Source: Alcaligenes sp. SORT26
GTDB taxonomy: Bacteria > Pseudomonadota > Gammaproteobacteria > Burkholderiales > Burkholderiaceae_B
Assembly (NCBI RefSeq): GCF_017377875.1
Contig: NZ_CP070975.1
Coordinates: 3,658,001-3,722,000, forward strand
Direction: 5' to 3'
Length of the DNA stretch: 64,000 nucleotides
A program made the translations under genes and the position numbers. Position 1 is the stretch's first letter; each line of letters starts with the position of its first letter. This document shows positions 52,385 through 61,450 of the stretch, one piece after another. Below the pieces are notes generated by a model. That model was given only the letters and a program-made list of their open reading frames with translations, did no database searches and had not been told where the DNA came from.

Positions 52385-54347
52385 GTTCGATCAAGGGTAG
52401 GGAAAACAGGAAAGTGGCACCGTGGGGAACCCCGTTTTCAAACCAGAGTTTGCCATGGTGCAGCTCCACAATAGAGCGGCAAATATTCAAGCCTATGCCC
52501 AGGCCCTGGGCTTTGGTGGTGGTAAAAGCCTGGAATACTTCACCCATGATCGTGGCGGCCACGCCGGGGCCCTGATCAGCCACCATCACCAATACCACGC
52601 CATTGCTGGCCTGCATGCTGACTTCCAGGATACGGCGTTCGGCCTCCAGGCCAGACATGGCTTCGGCCGCATTACGCAGCAAATTGAAGATCAGTTGCTC
52701 CAGCAAGACCTTGTCGCCCATGACGGGCAGATCCTCGGGGTGGGCTGGAGTCACCAATTGGATTTGATGATGGCGCAATCCGGCCTTGGCCATGGCGAGT
52801 GCCCCTTGCAAGGCATCGGGCAGATTCAGCGGGCTAAGCTGAGGGTCCCGTTTGCGAACAAAGTCGTGAATTCGGTGAATGATCTGTCCGGCCCGGCGGG
52901 TTTGCTCGGCCAGACTTTCCAGCCCGCGACGTAGTTGTTTGGGGTCCAGCGGCTCGTTGCTCAAGAGGTTCAAAGAGCCTGCCGCATAGCTGGCAATGGC
53001 GGATAGTGGCTGGTTCAGTTCGTGGGCCAAAGTGGATGCCATCTCGCCCATGGTGACCAGCTTGGCCGTGTGGTGCAACTGTTCGGATTGCGAACTGGCC
53101 AGGGCTTCGGCCTGCTTGCGGGAACTGATGTCGATGATGGAGCTGATCCAGCCCACATGCTGCTTTTGAGCGTCAATCAGTGGCGACTCAAACACCTGCA
53201 CATCAACACGGGAGCCGTCCGGCCGTTGAAACAGGGTGTCAAAGACCTGCACGGCGCGGGAGGATTTCAGTCGATCCCGGCGCTCCAGTGTTTCATCCAT
53301 CATTTCCGGCACCCACCAGGGCATGGGTGGGGCCAGTCCAATAATCTCTTCGCTGCGGCGGCCCACCAGCTCGCAAAAAGCCGGGTTCACGTACAGCACT
53401 TTGCCATCCAGATCGCGGGCACGCATGCCGGTGACCATGGAGTTCTCAATGGCGCTGCGAAAGGCTTGCTCTTGCATCAGGGCCAGTTCGGCATCGCGCC
53501 GCTTGCGGGCGTAGTGATGCTGCATAGCCAGGTTCACCACGGCCAGCAAGGCCAGACCGGCAATCACGGTGAGCAGCAGGGTAAAGGTGGGGATGTTTTT
53601 TTGCGGATAGGGTGTCATCAACAGACGCACGCCATGCAAGGGCGGGTCTACTGACATGGCGTAGCGTAGTTCGCTCTCGCCCGGTTCGCCTTTGGAGCGC
53701 ATGGCGAGTGTCTGGTCGCCTTGATCAATCAGGGAAACATGGTATTGCTCGGCAATCCACCAGGGCACGTTTTCCATCAGGATGGTGGCCAGGGAAAAAG
53801 TGGCGCGCAAAGTGCCGACAATATCGTTTTCTTCGTAAATGGGAACGACCAGATCCAGCACACTTTCCTGATGCTCATTGGAGAAGTACGCAGGTAACCA
53901 GGTGGAGGTACGCGGTGTGCTGACGTGGGCAGCAATTCGGGTGTCGGCACCGGGTGGGCGCACCAGCAAGGTCGTGCCAAAGCGATCCTGCACGGCGACT
54001 TTCAGCAGATCCGGGTGAATGGTCTTGAAGTGCTGTAGCTGCGTAAGTGCCGTTTGGGTACTGATGGGATTGGAGTTGACTTCAATTTCGCTGGCAATGC
54101 GGCTTAAATTATTTTCATGCGAGCGTAACTGGAAGGATAAGGACTGTTCCACCCACAAGGCATTGCGGATCAGTTCGTTGGACTGTTCGTCATCCCGTTC
54201 CTTATTGACGGCCCAGGCAAACACCCCCATCAAGAGCACAATAATCAGGATGGCCAGGATAGGCACATAGGTGCTGATCGGGTGGGCGGCCAGGGTGCGC
54301 GAGGCAGCCTGGCGTATGAATCCGGACGGACGGGCAAGACGCATCAT
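52377..54347 (-). CDS. PAS-containing sensor histidine kinase (DctS-like)
   Basis: A 656-residue membrane sensor. Two membrane helices (about 25-48 and 258-278) flank a periplasmic sensing domain. A PAS domain (about 300-420) and a C-terminal kinase core follow, with phospho-His in LAHELNQPLSAIASYAAGS and ATP-binding N- and G-boxes (LIFNLLRNAAEAM; VADQGPGVA). The ATG at 54347 starts MMRLARPSGFIRQ; an earlier in-frame start is less likely. It is divergent from the TRAP operon across 115 bases, consistent with sensing its substrate. Confidence 0.9.
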   Translation of the reverse strand: MMRLARPSGFIRQAASRTLAAHPISTYVPILAILIIVLLMGVFAWAVNKERDDEQSNELIRNALWVEQSLSFQLRSHENNLSRIASEIEVNSNPISTQTALTQLQHFKTIHPDLLKVAVQDRFGTTLLVRPPGADTRIAAHVSTPRTSTWLPAYFSNEHQESVLDLVVPIYEENDIVGTLRATFSLATILMENVPWWIAEQYHVSLIDQGDQTLAMRSKGEPGESELRYAMSVDPPLHGVRLLMTPYPQKNIPTFTLLLTVIAGLALLAVVNLAMQHHYARKRRDAELALMQEQAFRSAIENSMVTGMRARDLDGKVLYVNPAFCELVGRRSEEIIGLAPPMPWWVPEMMDETLERRDRLKSSRAVQVFDTLFQRPDGSRVDVQVFESPLIDAQKQHVGWISSIIDISSRKQAEALASSQSEQLHHTAKLVTMGEMASTLAHELNQPLSAIASYAAGSLNLLSNEPLDPKQLRRGLESLAEQTRRAGQIIHRIHDFVRKRDPQLSPLNLPDALQGALAMAKAGLRHHQIQLVTPAHPEDLPVMGDKVLLEQLIFNLLRNAAEAMSGLEAERRILEVSMQASNGVVLVMVADQGPGVAATIMGEVFQAFTTTKAQGLGIGLNICRSIVELHHGKLWFENGVPHGATFLFSLPLIEHD

Positions 54348-54462
54348 GACAAATGGTTTCGGATTTCCACAATAGATAATTTGGGGCTGCTTTTTTAAGC
54401 TACACGCTTTCACGCAAATCAATCAATAAAACGTGTCGGCTCTTAACCGACCGGAGGCAAAC

Positions 54463-55446
54463 ATGAAAAAGACCCTTGTGGCCAGCTTGCTGGCGTCCGT
54501 ATTCCTGTCCGCGCCTGTTCTGGCTAACCCCATGATCATCAAGTTCAGCCACGTTGTATCGCCAGATACACCCAAGGGCAAGGGCGCTGTGCGCTTTAAA
54601 GAACTGGCCGAAAAGTACACCGAGGGCAAGGTGGTTGTCGAGGTCTACCCGAACTCGCAACTGTACAAGGACAAGGAAGAACTGGAAGCCCTGCAACTGG
54701 GCGCGGTTCACATGCTGGCTCCTTCGCTGGCCAAGTTTGGTCCTTTGGGCGTGCGCGAATTTGAAGTGTTCGACCTGCCTTTCATCTTCAACGATCGCAC
54801 CGATCTGCGTAAGGTTACCGAAGGTCCTGTGGGCCGCATGTTGCTGGACAAGCTGGAGCCCAAGGGCATCAAGGGTCTGTCCTACTGGGATAACGGCTTC
54901 AAGGTCATGAGTGCCAACAGTCCCCTGAAAAGCGTGGACGACTTCCTGGGTCTGAAGATGCGAATCCAGTCCTCCAAGGTTCTGGAAGCCCAGTTCAAGG
55001 CACTGGACGCGGTGCCTCAGGTGATGGCGTTCTCCGAGGTGTACCAGGCGCTGCAAACCGGCGTTGTGGATGGCACCGAGAACCCGCCGTCCAATATGTA
55101 CACCCAGAAAATGCACGAAGTGCAAAAGCACGCCACCGTGTCCAACCACGGTTACCTGGGCTACGCCGTGATCGTGAACAAGAAGTTCTGGGAAGGTCTG
55201 CCTGACGATATTCGCCAAGGCATGGAAAAAGCCATGGACGAAGCCACGGTTTACGCCAACGACATTGCCGAGCAAGAGAACAACGATTCCATGAAAGCCA
55301 TGGAAGAGTCCGGCAAGACCCAGTTCTATCAGCTTAGCGATGCCGAGCGTGAAGAATGGGTCAAGCAGTTGCGTCCCGTTCACAAGGAAATGGCCTCTCG
55401 TATCGGTCAGGACGTGATCGACGCGTTCTACAAAGCAACCGAATAA
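54463..55446 (+). CDS. TRAP transporter substrate-binding protein (DctP)
   Basis: A 327-residue periplasmic protein with a signal peptide (MKKTLVASLLASVFLSAPVLA) and the DctP signatures FSHVVSPDTPKGKGA, LQLGAVHMLAPSLAKFGPLG and the conserved substrate Arg in DFLGLKMRIQSS (near 166). This Arg usually contacts a carboxylate, so C4-dicarboxylates or related acids are likely ligands. ATG 54463 follows GGAGG. Confidence 0.93.
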   Translation: MKKTLVASLLASVFLSAPVLANPMIIKFSHVVSPDTPKGKGAVRFKELAEKYTEGKVVVEVYPNSQLYKDKEELEALQLGAVHMLAPSLAKFGPLGVREFEVFDLPFIFNDRTDLRKVTEGPVGRMLLDKLEPKGIKGLSYWDNGFKVMSANSPLKSVDDFLGLKMRIQSSKVLEAQFKALDAVPQVMAFSEVYQALQTGVVDGTENPPSNMYTQKMHEVQKHATVSNHGYLGYAVIVNKKFWEGLPDDIRQGMEKAMDEATVYANDIAEQENNDSMKAMEESGKTQFYQLSDAEREEWVKQLRPVHKEMASRIGQDVIDAFYKATE

Positions 55447-55564
55447 AGCCTGCTGCATCTGATTGTCTTGTACAGGTCTGACTCAGACCTGTTCTCTTTT
55501 CTTCCCGCTACATGCTTGTGTCTGCCCGGCCCCCGGGCGGGCAGACTGTAGTCTGGAGCTACCC

Positions 55565-56200
55565 ATGTTTTTACGATTTCTGGACCGCTTTGAGGAAATG
55601 CTGATCTCATTTCTGATGGTGGCCGCCGTAGTGATTATTTTTGTAGCGGTCTGCCAGCGCTACTCGGTCAGTCTCTTGGCTGATCTGGTGTCCTGGTCGC
55701 GGGCTCAGGGTTACGAGTCCGTCACTGCCATGGCCCGTTCTACCTATCGAAGCGTTGCGGGCATCAACTTGCTCTGGGCACAGGAGCTGTGCATTTACCT
55801 GTTTGTCTGGATGGCCAAGTTTGGTGCCGCTTACGGCGTGCGCGTTGGCATCCACGTGGGTGTGGACGTGCTGGTGAACTCCGTGGGCCCACGCTGGCGT
55901 CATCTGCTGATCGTGATCTCCCTGTTCGCGGGTGCCTTGTTCACGGCCATTGTTGCCTGGATTGGCGGTCGCTTTGTATACGGCATCGCCCAGACCGCCC
56001 AAGTGTCGGCTGACCTGGAAGTGCCGGTATGGATCGTGTATCTGGCGGTGCCTGCGGGCTCCTTGCTGATGTGCTTCCGCTTCCTGCAAGCCTTGATGAA
56101 TTTTATTCAGACTGGTCATTTGCCCCATCACGAGCCTGCGGCTGATCTGATCGCTGAAACAGAGCGCGGTGTGTCTGAATCCGAAGGAGCGCGCGCATGA
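55565..56200 (+). CDS. TRAP transporter small membrane subunit (DctQ)
   Basis: A 211-residue protein with four membrane segments (about 15-35, 75-95 region, 115-140, 155-180). The DctQ motif WAQELCIYLFVWMAKFGAAY begins with the family's conserved W-x-E. It is somewhat longer than usual because of a loop near 45-65 (SRAQGYESVTAMARSTYRS). It overlaps dctM by 4 bases. Confidence 0.9.
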   Translation: MFLRFLDRFEEMLISFLMVAAVVIIFVAVCQRYSVSLLADLVSWSRAQGYESVTAMARSTYRSVAGINLLWAQELCIYLFVWMAKFGAAYGVRVGIHVGVDVLVNSVGPRWRHLLIVISLFAGALFTAIVAWIGGRFVYGIAQTAQVSADLEVPVWIVYLAVPAGSLLMCFRFLQALMNFIQTGHLPHHEPAADLIAETERGVSESEGARA

Positions 56201-57522
56201 CCGCCCTGATTATTTTTGCCTTGCTGGCTATCCTGTTGCTGACAGGGATGCCCGTATCGATTGCCCTGGGTCTGACGGTGATGGGTTTCCTGTTCACCAT
56301 GACCGAAGTGCCGATGGACAGTATTGCGCTCAAGCTGTTCACCGGGATTGAGAAGTTCGAGATCATGGCGATTCCGTTCTTCATCCTGGCCGGTAGTTTC
56401 CTGACGCATGGCGGGGTTGCGCAGCGCATGATTCGCTTTGCCGCTTCCATGGTCGGCCACTTGCCCGGCGGCATGGGTCTGGCTGCGGTGCTGGCTTGCG
56501 CCCTGTTTGCGTCGATTAGTGGCTCCTCGCCTGCTACCGTGGCGGCCATCGGTTCCATCATGATTCCGGCCATGGTCAAACAAGGCTACCCCGTGCAGTT
56601 CGGGACCGGCATTGTGGCTACCTCCGGCGGTTTGGGTATTTTGCTGCCACCGTCGATTGTGATGGTGATGTATGCCGTGGCTACCAGCGGCATGATGGTT
56701 GAAGGCCCTGATGGTGCCAAAGTGGGCACCGCCTCGATCGGGCAGTTGTTTATTGCTGGTGTGGTTCCAGGTCTGATTCTGGCCTTCTTCCTGGGCGCCA
56801 CCACTATGTACCGTGCCTGGAAGCTGGACTACCCCCGTATGCCGCGTGCTTCTTACAAAGAGCGCTGGCGTGCCTTCATGGACTCCATCTGGGGCCTGAT
56901 GCTGATCGTTATCGTGATGGGTGGTATCTACTCCGGTATTTTCACACCTACCGAAGCAGCAGCCATCAGTGCGGTCTACGCCTTTGTGATTGCGGTCTGG
57001 GTCTACAAGGATGTGAAGCTGCGCGAGGTCAAACGCATTGTGCTGGAATCGGCAGCCATGAGTGCCATGCTGCTGTACATCATCACCAACGCAGTCATGT
57101 TCGCCTTCATTCTGACTTCCGAGCAGATTCCCCAGGCGATTGCGGAATGGATTGTGTCGCAAGGCATGGGCCTGATTGCCTTCCTGCTGTTCGTGAACGT
57201 CCTGCTACTGGTGATCGGCATGGTGATGGAGCCTTCGGGCCTGATCCTGATCATGGCACCGATCCTGTTCCCCGTTGCCATGAAGCTGGGTATGGACCCG
57301 GTTCACTTCGGCATCATGCTGGTGGTGAATATGGAGATTGGCTTGGCGACACCGCCGGTGGGGCTGAACTTGTATGTGGCGTCCAGCATATCGAAGTTGG
57401 GCCTGACCGAAGTCACCAAATCCACGGTGCCGTGGTTGCTGACCGGTCTGGCCTTCCTGTTGCTGATTACCTTTGTACCTGAAGTTACGCTTTGGCTGCC
57501 CCGCATGATGGGATGGCTGTAG
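56197..57522 (+). CDS. TRAP transporter large permease (DctM)
   Basis: A 441-residue permease with about 12-13 membrane segments and DctM features: MPVSIALGLTVMGFL, AIPFFILAGSFLTHGGVA, ASISGSSPATVAAIGSIMIP (near 108-127) and the C-terminal MEIGLATPPVGLNLYVASS. It forms the sodium-coupled transport unit with DctQ. A strong terminator follows. Confidence 0.94.
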   Translation: MTALIIFALLAILLLTGMPVSIALGLTVMGFLFTMTEVPMDSIALKLFTGIEKFEIMAIPFFILAGSFLTHGGVAQRMIRFAASMVGHLPGGMGLAAVLACALFASISGSSPATVAAIGSIMIPAMVKQGYPVQFGTGIVATSGGLGILLPPSIVMVMYAVATSGMMVEGPDGAKVGTASIGQLFIAGVVPGLILAFFLGATTMYRAWKLDYPRMPRASYKERWRAFMDSIWGLMLIVIVMGGIYSGIFTPTEAAAISAVYAFVIAVWVYKDVKLREVKRIVLESAAMSAMLLYIITNAVMFAFILTSEQIPQAIAEWIVSQGMGLIAFLLFVNVLLLVIGMVMEPSGLILIMAPILFPVAMKLGMDPVHFGIMLVVNMEIGLATPPVGLNLYVASSISKLGLTEVTKSTVPWLLTGLAFLLLITFVPEVTLWLPRMMGWL

Positions 57523-57913
57523 GAGTCCTGAACGCTATCCGTGGTCAGGGCGGGGTGAGCCCATGATGTGGCAGTACGGCTTGATGCAATCTGCGCAAGA
57601 CGTGAATCACCTTGAAGGCCGGGCGACAAGCCCGGCCTTTTTTGTGGGTGATCGGTTTGGGTACTGGCCGGTTTTTTGCTGTATGGGCTGTGTTTTTCTG
57701 AGTGCCGGAACTGGCTGATTCCATAGCCCACTACAGGTTGCTGCCTACGTGTGCTTGTCGGATTGCCCTTTAGCGCCGAATGGTTTTTTCCTGGCTGTGT
57801 AGGCAAGTGAAACGTACTGATAAGTATTATTTGCCTATTAGACAGGCCAGTCTATTAGTATCATAGGTAGTTCGGGCCGCCATGCTGGCGGTATTTATTC
57901 ATACGGAGACCTT
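57523..57913. other. Intergenic region before the peroxiredoxin gene
   Basis: About 390 bases without a supported gene. The left part holds the dctPQM terminator. Near 57850-57870 there is CTAT-N7-ATAG, the central half of the OxyR pattern, upstream of a peroxiredoxin gene; the outer elements do not match well. The rest shows nothing recognised. Confidence 0.4.
57615..57643 (+). terminator. Terminator of the dctPQM operon
   Basis: A 10-bp perfect stem AAGGCCGGGC / GCCCGGCCTT is followed by T-residues to 57643. Confidence 0.92.
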
Positions 57914-58423
57914 ATGTCCATTTCAGTCGGTGCGCGCGTTCCAGACGCGACCCTTAGCGAGTACATTGAAACCGCCACAGAAAGCTGCCCTCTGGGCCCC
58001 AACAACTTTCAGGTGGCTGATCTGGTTAAAGGCAAGAAAATTGCCGTGTTCGCCGTTCCAGGCGCATTCACCCCTACCTGCTCCGAGCAGCACTTGCCTG
58101 GCTTTATCGCCAAGGCAGACGAGTTCAAGGCCGCTGGCGTGGACGAGATCTGGTGCGTGGCTGTGAACGATCCTTTCGTGATGGGCGCTTGGGGCAAGTC
58201 CCTGAACGTCAATGGCAAAGTGCGTTTGCTGGCTGACGGCAGCGCCATCTGGACCAAAGCATTGGGTCTGGAATTTGACCTGACTTCCAAAGGCCTGGGC
58301 GTGCGCTCCAAGCGTTTCTCCGCCTTGCTGGAGGACGGCGTTGTCACACAATTGAACATTGATAACGACGGCGGCCTGCATACATCGGATGCAGACACCC
58401 TGTTGAAACAGGTAAAGTCGTAA
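57914..58423 (+). CDS. Peroxiredoxin, Prx5/AhpC-TSA family
   Basis: A 169-residue thiol peroxidase with the peroxidatic Cys in PGAFTPTCSEQHLPG and the Prx5 segments DEIWCVAVNDPFVMGAW and RSKRFSALLEDGVV. No C-terminal glutaredoxin domain is fused, so an external reductant is needed. ATG 57914 follows GGAGAC. Single gene followed by hairpins. Confidence 0.93.
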   Translation: MSISVGARVPDATLSEYIETATESCPLGPNNFQVADLVKGKKIAVFAVPGAFTPTCSEQHLPGFIAKADEFKAAGVDEIWCVAVNDPFVMGAWGKSLNVNGKVRLLADGSAIWTKALGLEFDLTSKGLGVRSKRFSALLEDGVVTQLNIDNDGGLHTSDADTLLKQVKS

Positions 58424-58430
58424 GTATCTG

Positions 58431-58503
58431 ATCCCGCGCCTGTCCGGCGTGGCGTGGGATAGAAGGATTACGAAGCGCTGGCTGCAAGCTGGCGCTTTTT
58501 TTT
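58431..58503 (+). terminator. Tandem hairpins after the peroxiredoxin gene, the second with a T-run
   Basis: A hairpin ATCCC-CGCC / GGCG-GGGAT type stem at about 58431-58460 is followed by AAGCGC...GCGCTT (58473-58496) and a T8 run. The second is a good rho-independent terminator; the first may be a processing or backup structure. Confidence 0.75.
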
Positions 58504-58581
58504 ACCGTCTTCCCGGCTGGACCCTTGCTGGAAATCAGGGCGATAGCGGGAGCGGTGCCGCAGTTTTTTTAGGATGTGTGG

Positions 58582-60102
58582 ATGCTGTCATCGGTGGGTG
58601 CGTTTTCGTCCCTGTACTTTGCGACCCTGATGCTGTTGTTGAGCTCGGGCCTGTTCAATACCTTCATGGGGGTGCGCCTGACGGCCATCTCGGTGTCAGA
58701 GGTATGGATTGGCGGGCTGATCGCAGTGTATTACCTGGGTCTGGTATTTGGTGCCCGTATGGGTCACCGCCTGATCATGGGCGTGGGCCATATTCGGGCG
58801 TACGCTGCCAGTGCTGCCATCGTCACCATCTGTGTGCTGGTTCAGATTCTGGTCGACTCCATGTACGTCTGGCTGCTGCTGCGCTTTTTGGCGGGCGCGG
58901 CCATGGTGGTGCAGTTCATGGGCATCGAAAGCTGGCTGAACGAGCAAAGCGACAATAGCCAGCGCGGCACTATTTTTGCCTTTTACATGGTGTTCTCCAG
59001 TCTGGGCACCGTGCTGGGGCAGTTGTCGCTGACTCTGTTCCCGCATCTGAATTACGAGCCGCTGGTCTTTGTGGCCATCTGTTCGGCCTTCAGTCTGGTG
59101 CCGGTGGCGATTACCCGTCGCAGTCACCCGCCTTTACAAGTACCTGCGCCGATTAACGCACGCTACTACGTGGACCGGGTGCCCTTGTCCATGATGGTGC
59201 TACTGGTGGCGGGTATGTTGACTGGGGCCTTTTATGGCCTGGCACCGGTGTATGCGGTGCGCGTCCATTTGAGCAATGAGCAGGCCGCCTTGTTTGTCGC
59301 GGTGTCGGTGGCTGCCGGGGTGCTGGCGCAGTGGCCGGTGGGCTGGTTGGCTGACCGTATGAATCGCGTCAAACTGATCCGTATCAACGCGATCTGTTTG
59401 CTGGCCCTGGCCATCCCTTTGTGGGGTTGGTTCGAGGCGCCGTTCTGGTTCTTGCTGGTCTTTTCGGCCATGTTCGGTGTTCTGCAATTTACGCTCTATC
59501 CCTTGGGCGCGGCCTTTGCCAACGACAACGTGGACCCGGAACGGCGGGTGGGTTTGAGCGCCATTCTGTACATGGTGTATGGCCTGGGGGCCTGTGTGGG
59601 ACCGCTGCTGGCGGGCGGTCTGATGTCCTATGTCGGCAGCAATCTGTACTACATCTTTGTGGCGGCCTGTGGCCTGGCCCTGGTCTTGCTGGTTCGTCCG
59701 CAGAAGGTTCTGGGCGATCACTTGAGCCAGGATGCACCTACGACCTTTGTTCCTATGCCGGATAGCTTGCAAAGCTCGGCAGCGGCGGTGGCGCTGGACC
59801 CACGAGTGGATATCAGCTCTGACGTATCGCATGACCCGGTGTTTGAGGATCTGCCCCCGGTTGAAGAGCGTGTGCCTGCCGGTGCGGAAAGCGCGCCTGT
59901 GGAGAGCGAGGCAGAGGAGGCGACGGATACGCTGGCAAGCCTTGATAAAAGCGCCGATCCTGGCCTGGGAAGCTCAGGAAGCCCACAGAGTGCAGCAGCT
60001 TCAGGGCAAGTGGCGAATTCAGAGAGCCCGGCAGAGTCAGGTGGCTTGGGCGGTTTGGATGATGCAAAGGAAGGGCGCAAACCATCGGACCCTAGTCGCT
60101 AA
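58582..60102 (+). CDS. MFS transporter (YcaD-like) with long acidic C-terminal tail
   Basis: A 506-residue major facilitator protein. Twelve hydrophobic segments cover about residues 5-375, with a family-like loop GARMGHRLIMGVGHIRAY between TM2 and TM3 and GWLADRMNRVKLI between TM8 and TM9. The last 115-120 residues are cytosolic, rich in Glu, Ala, Ser and Pro, and low in complexity. ATG 58582 is preferred to GTG 58576 because AGGA at 58571-58574 is better spaced. The substrate is unknown. Confidence 0.85.
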   Translation: MLSSVGAFSSLYFATLMLLLSSGLFNTFMGVRLTAISVSEVWIGGLIAVYYLGLVFGARMGHRLIMGVGHIRAYAASAAIVTICVLVQILVDSMYVWLLLRFLAGAAMVVQFMGIESWLNEQSDNSQRGTIFAFYMVFSSLGTVLGQLSLTLFPHLNYEPLVFVAICSAFSLVPVAITRRSHPPLQVPAPINARYYVDRVPLSMMVLLVAGMLTGAFYGLAPVYAVRVHLSNEQAALFVAVSVAAGVLAQWPVGWLADRMNRVKLIRINAICLLALAIPLWGWFEAPFWFLLVFSAMFGVLQFTLYPLGAAFANDNVDPERRVGLSAILYMVYGLGACVGPLLAGGLMSYVGSNLYYIFVAACGLALVLLVRPQKVLGDHLSQDAPTTFVPMPDSLQSSAAAVALDPRVDISSDVSHDPVFEDLPPVEERVPAGAESAPVESEAEEATDTLASLDKSADPGLGSSGSPQSAAASGQVANSESPAESGGLGGLDDAKEGRKPSDPSR

Positions 60103-60162
60103 GTAGCCGGCTGCATTCGTAGCGTTGTACTGCTACGAGTCTCATCAGAAACAAGCATTGCA

Positions 60163-60208
60163 AACTGCCCCCGAAAGCTGGATATCAATCCACGCTTCGG
60201 GGGCAGTT
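60163..60208. terminator. Long hairpin between the MFS gene and the BMP gene
   Basis: Arms beginning AACTGCCCCCGAA and ending TTCGGGGGCAGTT form a 13-bp stem between convergent genes. T-runs are weak, so it probably works as a bidirectional stop of modest strength. Confidence 0.65.
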
Positions 60209-60260
60209 CGTTTGACTCAGGGTTTTGATTTCCAGGCAGATGCTTGTTTGGAGTCAGGGC

Positions 60261-61280
60261 TTAGATCTGGAACTCAGGCCCGCTGAACTCTGCTTCAACC
60301 TCAATCTTGCCCGCCAGAATGTCCTGTTGCAGCGCTGCAATTCGTTCGCGTACTTGTGTGGGCGTATCGGGGGCCATAATCAGACGTACCGCCTCAGGCT
60401 GCTGCAGGCCAACCTTGAAGATCTTGCCAGACTCAAACTTGTTTTCGCTCAAGTCCTTGCAGGCTTCAAATACGCCAATGCCCACATCGGCCCAGGCTGA
60501 GCCGACAAAGACATCCGGCTCACGGGCGACCCAGTCGATCACATTGCCAATCTCTTTGATGCCCAGTTCACGGCAGGCTTGCGTCGTGCCGCTACGGCCT
60601 TTGTTCAGCATGGTGTAGATGATGTCGGCCCCCGCTTTGGCCTGGGCCTGGGTGACGCGTGCGGCCAGCTCTATATCGTCCTGATTGCCGGAGAAGTTGG
60701 TCAGTAGTTTGACATCTGGATTGGCGTGTTTGACACCCGCCGCATAGGAGGCACGGGCGCGCAAACCCGGTGGCACCCGGATGCCGGACTGGTGGGCGAC
60801 CACGCCGGTTTTGGTCATGAAGGCGGCATACGCACCGGCCAGCCAGGCCGATTCTTCCTGACGTACGTCATAGCTGCTGAGATTGCTGGAGGTGACGGCA
60901 CCTTGGGTGATCACAAAGCGAATATCAGGGAATTCTTTGGCCACAGTCAGAGCGGCGTCGGTATTCTGGCCACCATGGGCGATCAGTAAAGTGGGTTTGT
61001 GCTTGGTGGCCAGCTCGCGCAGGGCGGTGATTTGCGCTTGTGTTTCGTTGGCAACCTGATCTTTGTAATGACCGGTGATGGGCAGTTGAGCGACGGCTTT
61101 TTTAAAGCCCTGGTATCCGGCTTGCATAAAGCCGTTGTCGTCGATGTGGCCGCAGAATAAAGCGGCCACAACAGGCTTTTCTGCAGCCAGAACGCTACGG
61201 CTTAGCCAGGGGGCGGCCAGTGTGCCCACTCCGGCGGAAGCGGCAGCGAGCAGTAATTGTCGGCGGGTAAATCCGGTCAT
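60261..61280 (-). CDS. BMP-family (PnrA-like) substrate-binding protein
   Basis: A 339-residue periplasmic protein of the basic-membrane-protein/PnrA family, which binds purine nucleosides or related ligands for ABC import. It has a twin-arginine signal (FTRRQLLLAAASAG with cleavage near VLAAE), then DNGFMQAGYQGFKKA and GVKHANPDVKLLTNFSG-type segments. No permease or ATPase gene is adjacent, so it either uses a distant transporter or has another role. Tat export of this family is unusual but seen for some binding proteins. Confidence 0.85.
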   Translation of the reverse strand: MTGFTRRQLLLAAASAGVGTLAAPWLSRSVLAAEKPVVAALFCGHIDDNGFMQAGYQGFKKAVAQLPITGHYKDQVANETQAQITALRELATKHKPTLLIAHGGQNTDAALTVAKEFPDIRFVITQGAVTSSNLSSYDVRQEESAWLAGAYAAFMTKTGVVAHQSGIRVPPGLRARASYAAGVKHANPDVKLLTNFSGNQDDIELAARVTQAQAKAGADIIYTMLNKGRSGTTQACRELGIKEIGNVIDWVAREPDVFVGSAWADVGIGVFEACKDLSENKFESGKIFKVGLQQPEAVRLIMAPDTPTQVRERIAALQQDILAGKIEVEAEFSGPEFQI

Positions 61281-61450
61281 GGTCTTGTCTCCTGTGTAGT
61301 CTCCGACGTGAGCGTCGGTAAACGGTTTTTTTTCTAATCTACAGGAGATGAAACGCAGCGGTGCCTCGAAGTTTTAAATGTCAAATATACGAATCCTCGT
61401 ATAGTGCGTTTGGCTGGGCGTGTATGAGCTACGCCCAGCGTTTTTTGTCT

